A stretch of 5,016 bases of DNA, from assembly GCF_001039265.1 (NCBI RefSeq), contig NZ_LFEK01000032.1, forward strand, positions 16,806 through 21,821, given 5' to 3'. Under the pieces are notes generated by a model. It had not been told where the DNA came from, did not search any database, and saw nothing but the letters and a program-made list of their open reading frames with translations. This document shows positions 1 through 5,016 of the stretch, piece by piece; position 1 is the stretch's first letter; each line of letters begins with the position of its first letter. Both the position numbers and the translations under genes were made by a program. Source of the DNA: Synechococcus sp. GFB01 (lineage in GTDB: Bacteria; Cyanobacteriota; Cyanobacteriia; PCC-6307; Cyanobiaceae).

Positions 1-1
1 C

Positions 2-2533
<2,532 letters not shown>

Positions 2534-2538
<5 letters not shown>

Positions 2539-2552
2539 GCGGCATGCTCAGG
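2534..2552. terminator. Hairpin between convergent rlmN and permease genes, holding both stop codons
   Basis: There is a perfect 7-bp inverted repeat, CCTGAGC at 2534-2540 and GCTCAGG at 2546-2552, around a 5-nt loop GGCAT. The rlmN stop TGA (2536-2538) lies in one arm. The permease stop TGA (minus strand, 2550-2548) lies in the other, at the symmetric place. Its position suggests a bidirectional terminator or an RNA 3'-end stabiliser. Neither side has a T-tract, so it is not a classical intrinsic terminator. Confidence 0.45.
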
Positions 2553-3842
2553 TGGGGTCCCGCTGCGGATCAAAGGCTCCCCTCGCCTCGTGCTCGCTCC
2601 ATGGGGCCAGGCGCGCCAGCAGCAGGAAAGCCGGCGCCGCCGCCGCCGTCGTGGCCAGGAAGAAACTCGGCCAGCCCACCGTCTCGGCCACCACCCCAGC
2701 CGGCGAGGAGAGGATCGATCGGCTCATGGCGTAGACGCCGGAGAGCAGGGCGTACTGGGTGGCGGAGAAGCGCGGGTTGCAGAGGCTCATCAGCAGCGCC
2801 ACGAACACCGCGCCCACCATGCCGCCGCTCACGTTCTCCAGGCTGACGGCCGTGATCAGCCCGGTGAAGCCGCCGCCGAAGCGGGCCAGGGCCCAGTAGC
2901 TGAGGTTGCCGAGCGCACCGGCTGCGGCGAACAGCCACAGGGAGCGGTTCATGCCCAGCCAGGCGAACAGCGCCCCGCCCAGCACCGTGCCCACCATCGT
3001 GGCGCCGATCGCCCAGCCCCCCTGCACCAGGCCGATCTCGGCCTCGCTGAAGCCCTGCAGCTTCAGGAAGGGAATCGCCATGGCGCTGAGCAGACCGTCT
3101 GGCCAGCGGTAAAGCAGCACCAGCAGCAGCAGTTGCCAGGAGCGCCCCGGGCCGGCGCGGTGCAGGAATTCGCGGGCCGGCCCCAGCACCGCCTGGCGCA
3201 GGCTGGTGACCGCATGCTGCACCGGCCGCAGCCTGGGCGCCGTGAGGGTGAACGGAATCACGGCGGCCACCAGGGCGCCGCGCTCAGGAAGGCCGCCGGC
3301 CAGCCGTGGCGTCCGGCCAGCAGGAAGCCGCCGGCCCCCACCGCCAGCATCGCCGCCCGGTAGCCCAGGCTGGCGGCGGCGGCGCCGGCCCCCCGCTCGG
3401 CCTCCGGCAGCAGGTCGGTGCGGTAGGCATCGATCACGATGTCCTGGGTGGCACTGCACACCGCCAGCGCCAGGGCGGCCACGCCGATGGCCGTGAGGCT
3501 GGCGGGGTCGGTGCTGGGGTGCAGCAGCGCCATGGCGGCGATCACGGCCACCAGCAGCAGCTGCAGTACCAGGATCCAGCCGCGGCGCCGGTCGGGCCAG
3601 GGGATCGGCCAGCGATCCAGCAGCGGTGCCCAGAAGAGCTTCAGGGTGTAGGGAAGCTCCGCCAGCGGAATCAGGCCGATCAGTGCCAGGGGCACACCGC
3701 TGGCGGTGAGCCAGCCCTGAAGCAACCTGCTGCCCACCATCAGCGGCGTGCCGCTGGCCACCCCCTCGGCGGTCACCGCCACCAGTCGGCGCACCGCCCC
3801 GCTGCTGCGGCGGCGCAGGGACGGTGGAATCGGGAGCGCCAA
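2548..3842 (-). CDS. ampG: AmpG-like MFS permease, with an internal one-base frameshift
   Basis: With one missing base restored this encodes about 431 residues, the normal size for a 12-helix major facilitator permease in the inner membrane. N-terminal signatures are GTPLMVGSRLLQGWL (about 31-45), PLLDRWPIPWPDRRRGWIL (about 73-91, the cytoplasmic loop motif) and SATQDIVIDAYRTDLLP (about 130-146), all typical of the AmpG family. The C-terminal half has LYRWPDGLLSAMAIPFLKLQ, ENVSGGMVGAVFVALLMSLC and NPRFSATQYALLSG, again AmpG-like. AmpG in enterobacteria imports anhydromuropeptides for cell-wall recycling; the substrate in cyanobacteria is not shown by sequence, so the symbol marks the family only. 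The N-terminal frame hits a stop at 3260-3258. TTG 3842 is the most upstream start, since an in-frame TAG lies at 3869-3867, but GTG codons about 15-21 residues further in are possible starts. A much longer open frame upstream of the C-terminal half (up to 4428) is antisense noise. Confidence 0.85.
3274..3281 (-). other. One-base deletion breaking the permease frame
   Basis: On the minus strand the N-terminal frame reads HGWPAAFLSAAP and then WWPP and stop. The C-terminal frame takes over with ALVAAVIPFTLTAPRL. Adding one base within the GCGGCGCCC stretch gives HGWPAAFLSAAALVAAVIPF, a continuous membrane segment. The exact missing position cannot be fixed because the GC repeat is ambiguous. 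Confidence 0.8.
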
Positions 3843-3861
3843 CGGCCGCGAACGGTTGGCG
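3837..3861. repeat. Inverted repeat over the permease start codon
   Basis: CGCCAAC at 3837-3843 is repeated in inverted form as GTTGGCG at 3855-3861, a perfect 7-bp arm pair with an 11-nt spacer. The left arm covers the TTG start of the permease gene (3842-3840, minus strand). The repeat sits in the divergent gap that separates the permease from the small membrane-protein gene. It could be an operator or an RNA hairpin hiding the start codon; chance is also possible in GC-rich DNA. Confidence 0.35.
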
Positions 3862-3904
3862 GCACCCTAAGTCGCTTGGCCGGGCTGGGCAGAAGCCGCC
3901 GTCC

Positions 3905-4063
3905 ATGCCGTCAGAATGGATCGAGCTGGCCCCAACCGTGCAATTCTTCCGCTCCACTCTGCTGCCGGCGGCGATCGTGCTGCTGTTCGCTCTCGCCCTG
4001 TTCGCCGTGAGCGCCCGCATCTGGCTGCCCGGCGACATGGCCGCTCCGGCTCCGATCAGCTGA
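3905..4063 (+). CDS. Small single-span membrane protein, function unknown
   Basis: The frame encodes 52 residues from ATG 3905 (MPSEWIELAPTVQFF...) to TGA 4061-4063. An internal GTG at 3938 would give a 41-residue form beginning VQFFRSTLLPAAIV, and I cannot decide between them: neither start has a convincing Shine-Dalgarno sequence. Residues about 19-37 are a clear transmembrane helix (LLPAAIVLLFALALFAVSA), preceded by Arg16 and followed by Arg38, then a short tail rich in Pro and Ala (WLPGDMAAPAPIS). It has no motif I recognise. The gene runs divergently from the permease and just ahead of the HEAT-repeat gene, probably in the same transcript. Its sequence resembles small hypothetical proteins I remember from picocyanobacteria, but I cannot confirm this. 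Confidence 0.65.
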   Translation: MPSEWIELAPTVQFFRSTLLPAAIVLLFALALFAVSARIWLPGDMAAPAPIS

Positions 4064-4090
4064 TTGGAGCCGCCCCTCGACGATGACCTC

Positions 4091-4095
4091 AGGAG
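4091..4095 (+). promoter_or_regulatory. Ribosome binding site supporting the GTG 4100 start of the HEAT-repeat gene
   Basis: AGGAG lies four bases before GTG 4100. It is the only clear Shine-Dalgarno match ahead of a gene in this window and favours GTG 4100 over TTG 4064. The spacing is a little short. Confidence 0.45.
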
Positions 4096-4099
4096 TGCG

Positions 4100-4933
4100 G
4101 TGAGCGGTTTCCCCGAGCACGATTCAAGACGCGACGGACCCTTCAGCGAGAGCCCCCAGGAGCTCAGCCTCGATCCCGATGTGCTGGCGCAGGAGCTGGC
4201 GCAGGAGCTGCTCGGCGATCCGCTCGATGAGCTCGACAGCAGCGAGCCGGAACCCAGCGCCGTGGCGGCGGAATGCGATCTGGGCCTGATGCTCCTCCAG
4301 GGTGGGGAGCAGCCCGGCGGCCGTGAGCAGCGCATGCAGGGCCTGCGCATCTTCTGCGAACACCGCGATCCGCGGGCGGTGCCGCTGCTGCTGCCGCTGC
4401 TGCGCGCCAGCTGCCCGATCCTGCGCATGAGCGCCGTCTATGCCCTGGGCCGCAACCCCAGCCCCGAGGCCGTGGAGCCGCTGCTGGCCCTGCTGGCGGG
4501 TGACGACAACGGGTATGTGCGCAAGGCCGTGGCCTGGAGCCTGGGCAACTATCCCGATGCGCCCGTGCTCAACCCGCTGATCCGGGCCCTGCAGCTGGAC
4601 ATCGCCGCGGTGCGGCTCTGGGCCGCCAGCTCCCTTGCCGATGCCGGCGGCACCGGGCCGGCCAAGGCCGATCCGGCTGCGGCCCAGTTGCTGCTCAGCC
4701 TGCGCATCGACAGCGAGCCCGCCGTGCGCAGCAACAGCGCCTGGGGCCTCGGACGGCTCTATGCCGATCTGGTGGAGCCGCGTCAGCAGGAGGTGGTGGA
4801 GGCGCTGCTGCACACCATGCTGAGCGATGCCGAATCCAGCGTGCGCGATGAGGCCCGGCTGGCCCTCGAGCAGCTGGAGCAGCCCGATGTGCTGGAGCGG
4901 CTTCAGACGCTTGTGGATGAGGGGCTGTTGTGA
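4100..4933 (+). CDS. HEAT-repeat protein
   Basis: The protein has 277 residues from GTG 4100, which has an AGGAG ribosome binding site at 4091-4095, four bases upstream. An in-frame TTG at 4064, directly after the preceding stop, would add 12 residues and is less likely. Residues about 1-75 are acidic and probably disordered or helical (LSLDPDVLAQELAQELLGDP, LDELDSSEPEPS). From about residue 90 onward come four to five HEAT repeats, each a pair of helices: DPRAVPLLLPLLRASCPILRM, SAVYALGRNPSPEAVEPLLALL, YVRKAVAWSLGNYPDAPVLNPL, VRLWAASSLADAG, VRSNSAWGLGRL and VRDEARLALEQLEQ. Such alpha-solenoids bind other proteins. Cyanobacteria use related repeats in phycobilin lyases (CpcE type), but nothing here shows lyase activity. 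No signal peptide is seen, so it is probably cytoplasmic. Confidence 0.88.
   Translation: MSGFPEHDSRRDGPFSESPQELSLDPDVLAQELAQELLGDPLDELDSSEPEPSAVAAECDLGLMLLQGGEQPGGREQRMQGLRIFCEHRDPRAVPLLLPLLRASCPILRMSAVYALGRNPSPEAVEPLLALLAGDDNGYVRKAVAWSLGNYPDAPVLNPLIRALQLDIAAVRLWAASSLADAGGTGPAKADPAAAQLLLSLRIDSEPAVRSNSAWGLGRLYADLVEPRQQEVVEALLHTMLSDAESSVRDEARLALEQLEQPDVLERLQTLVDEGLL
4184..4207 (+). repeat. 12-bp perfect tandem duplication inside the HEAT-repeat gene
   Basis: CTGGCGCAGGAG occurs twice in a row, in frame, encoding LAQE-LAQE at residues about 29-36. It lies in the acidic N-terminal region, outside the HEAT repeats, and a length change of one unit would keep the frame. Confidence 0.8.
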
Positions 4934-4940
4934 TTCGCCC

Positions 4941-4960
4941 AGCCGCCGCTCGGGGCGGTT
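4941..4960 (+). terminator. Possible weak terminator hairpin after the HEAT-repeat gene
   Basis: AGCCGCC (4941-4947) pairs with GGCGGTT (4954-4960), with one G-T wobble and a 6-nt loop GCTCGG. It begins 8 bases after the HEAT-repeat stop codon. Only two T residues end the stem, so termination strength is doubtful. Confidence 0.35.
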
Positions 4961-4965
4961 AGCAT
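4960..4965 (+). promoter_or_regulatory. Possible -10 box for the gene starting at 4991
   Basis: TAGCAT matches the TAnnAT core of the -10 consensus and lies 25 bases before ATG 4991, within GGTTAGCATCG. No good -35 box is visible at normal spacing. It overlaps the end of the preceding hairpin. Confidence 0.25.
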
Positions 4966-4990
4966 CGCGCCACTTCCGTTCAGGCCTGGG

Positions 4991-5016
4991 ATGGCTCAGC
5001 AAACCATCCGCTTCCG
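4991..5016 (+). CDS. Start of a new gene cut by the window edge; possibly a DUF2997-family protein
   Basis: ATG 4991 opens a frame reading MAQQTIRF and then Arg or a similar residue before the sequence ends. The short N-terminus of a basic beta-strand pattern resembles the beginning of DUF2997 proteins as I remember them from picocyanobacteria, where such a gene is found near ycf35-like and ferredoxin genes. Eight residues are far too few for a firm assignment. The upstream hairpin and possible -10 box agree with a separate transcription start. Confidence 0.4.

Noticed and set aside
3824..3904. N-terminal extension of the small membrane protein to ATG 3824
   Set aside because: The extra 27 residues overlap the permease start and the inverted repeat and look like non-coding noise; ATG 3905 gives a compact one-helix protein.
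2548..4428. Long minus-strand open frame of 626 codons
   Set aside because: Only the part below about 3276 is the permease C-terminal half. The rest runs antisense to, or out of frame with, the true permease N-terminus, the small membrane gene and the HEAT-repeat gene, and has Ser/Arg/Gly-rich noise composition.
4124..5002. Minus-strand open frame of 292 codons opposite the HEAT-repeat gene
   Set aside because: It is rich in Gln, His, Gly and Ala with no motif, and mirrors the GC-rich codons of the well-supported HEAT-repeat protein on the plus strand.

Overview
The window looks like ordinary core chromosome from a high-GC picocyanobacterium of the Synechococcus/Cyanobium type. The evidence is an RNA polymerase beta-double-prime subunit (RpoC2), which exists as a separate polypeptide only in cyanobacteria and plastids, followed directly by a high-light-inducible (Hli) protein gene, with strongly GC-rich third codon positions throughout. 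I see no mobile element, CRISPR array, tRNA, rRNA or defence system.

Layout. Positions 2-1234 (+) hold the C-terminal part of rpoC2. A 40-bp gap leads to a 57-residue hli gene (1275-1448, +). Its stop overlaps the probable TTG start of rlmN (1445-2538, +), a radical SAM 23S rRNA/tRNA adenine-C2 methyltransferase. A convergent AmpG-like MFS permease lies on the minus strand (3842 down to 2548). The two convergent genes end inside one 19-bp hairpin, with one TGA stop in each arm. Divergent from the permease are a 52-residue single-span membrane protein (3905-4063, +) and a HEAT-repeat protein (4100-4933, +; possible upstream start at 4064). After a short gap with a hairpin and a possible -10 box, a new reading frame opens at 4991 and runs off the window. 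Its first nine residues resemble what I remember of the DUF2997 family.

The main oddity is that rlmN and the permease gene each carry a single one-base loss (at about 2137/2138 and about 3274-3281). Conserved protein sequence runs across both breaks and every recognisable catalytic residue of RlmN is kept. Consensus sequencing errors are therefore the simplest explanation, although recent pseudogenisation cannot be excluded.

Functionally the genes are mixed: transcription (RpoC2), pigment/photoprotection (Hli), ribosome modification (RlmN), probable cell-wall peptide or solute uptake (AmpG-like), and two proteins of unknown role. I find no convincing sign of a previously undescribed system. 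The points most worth checking are the two frameshifts, the shared stop-codon hairpin, the Asn-to-His change in the Hli chlorophyll-binding motif, and an inverted repeat over the permease start.
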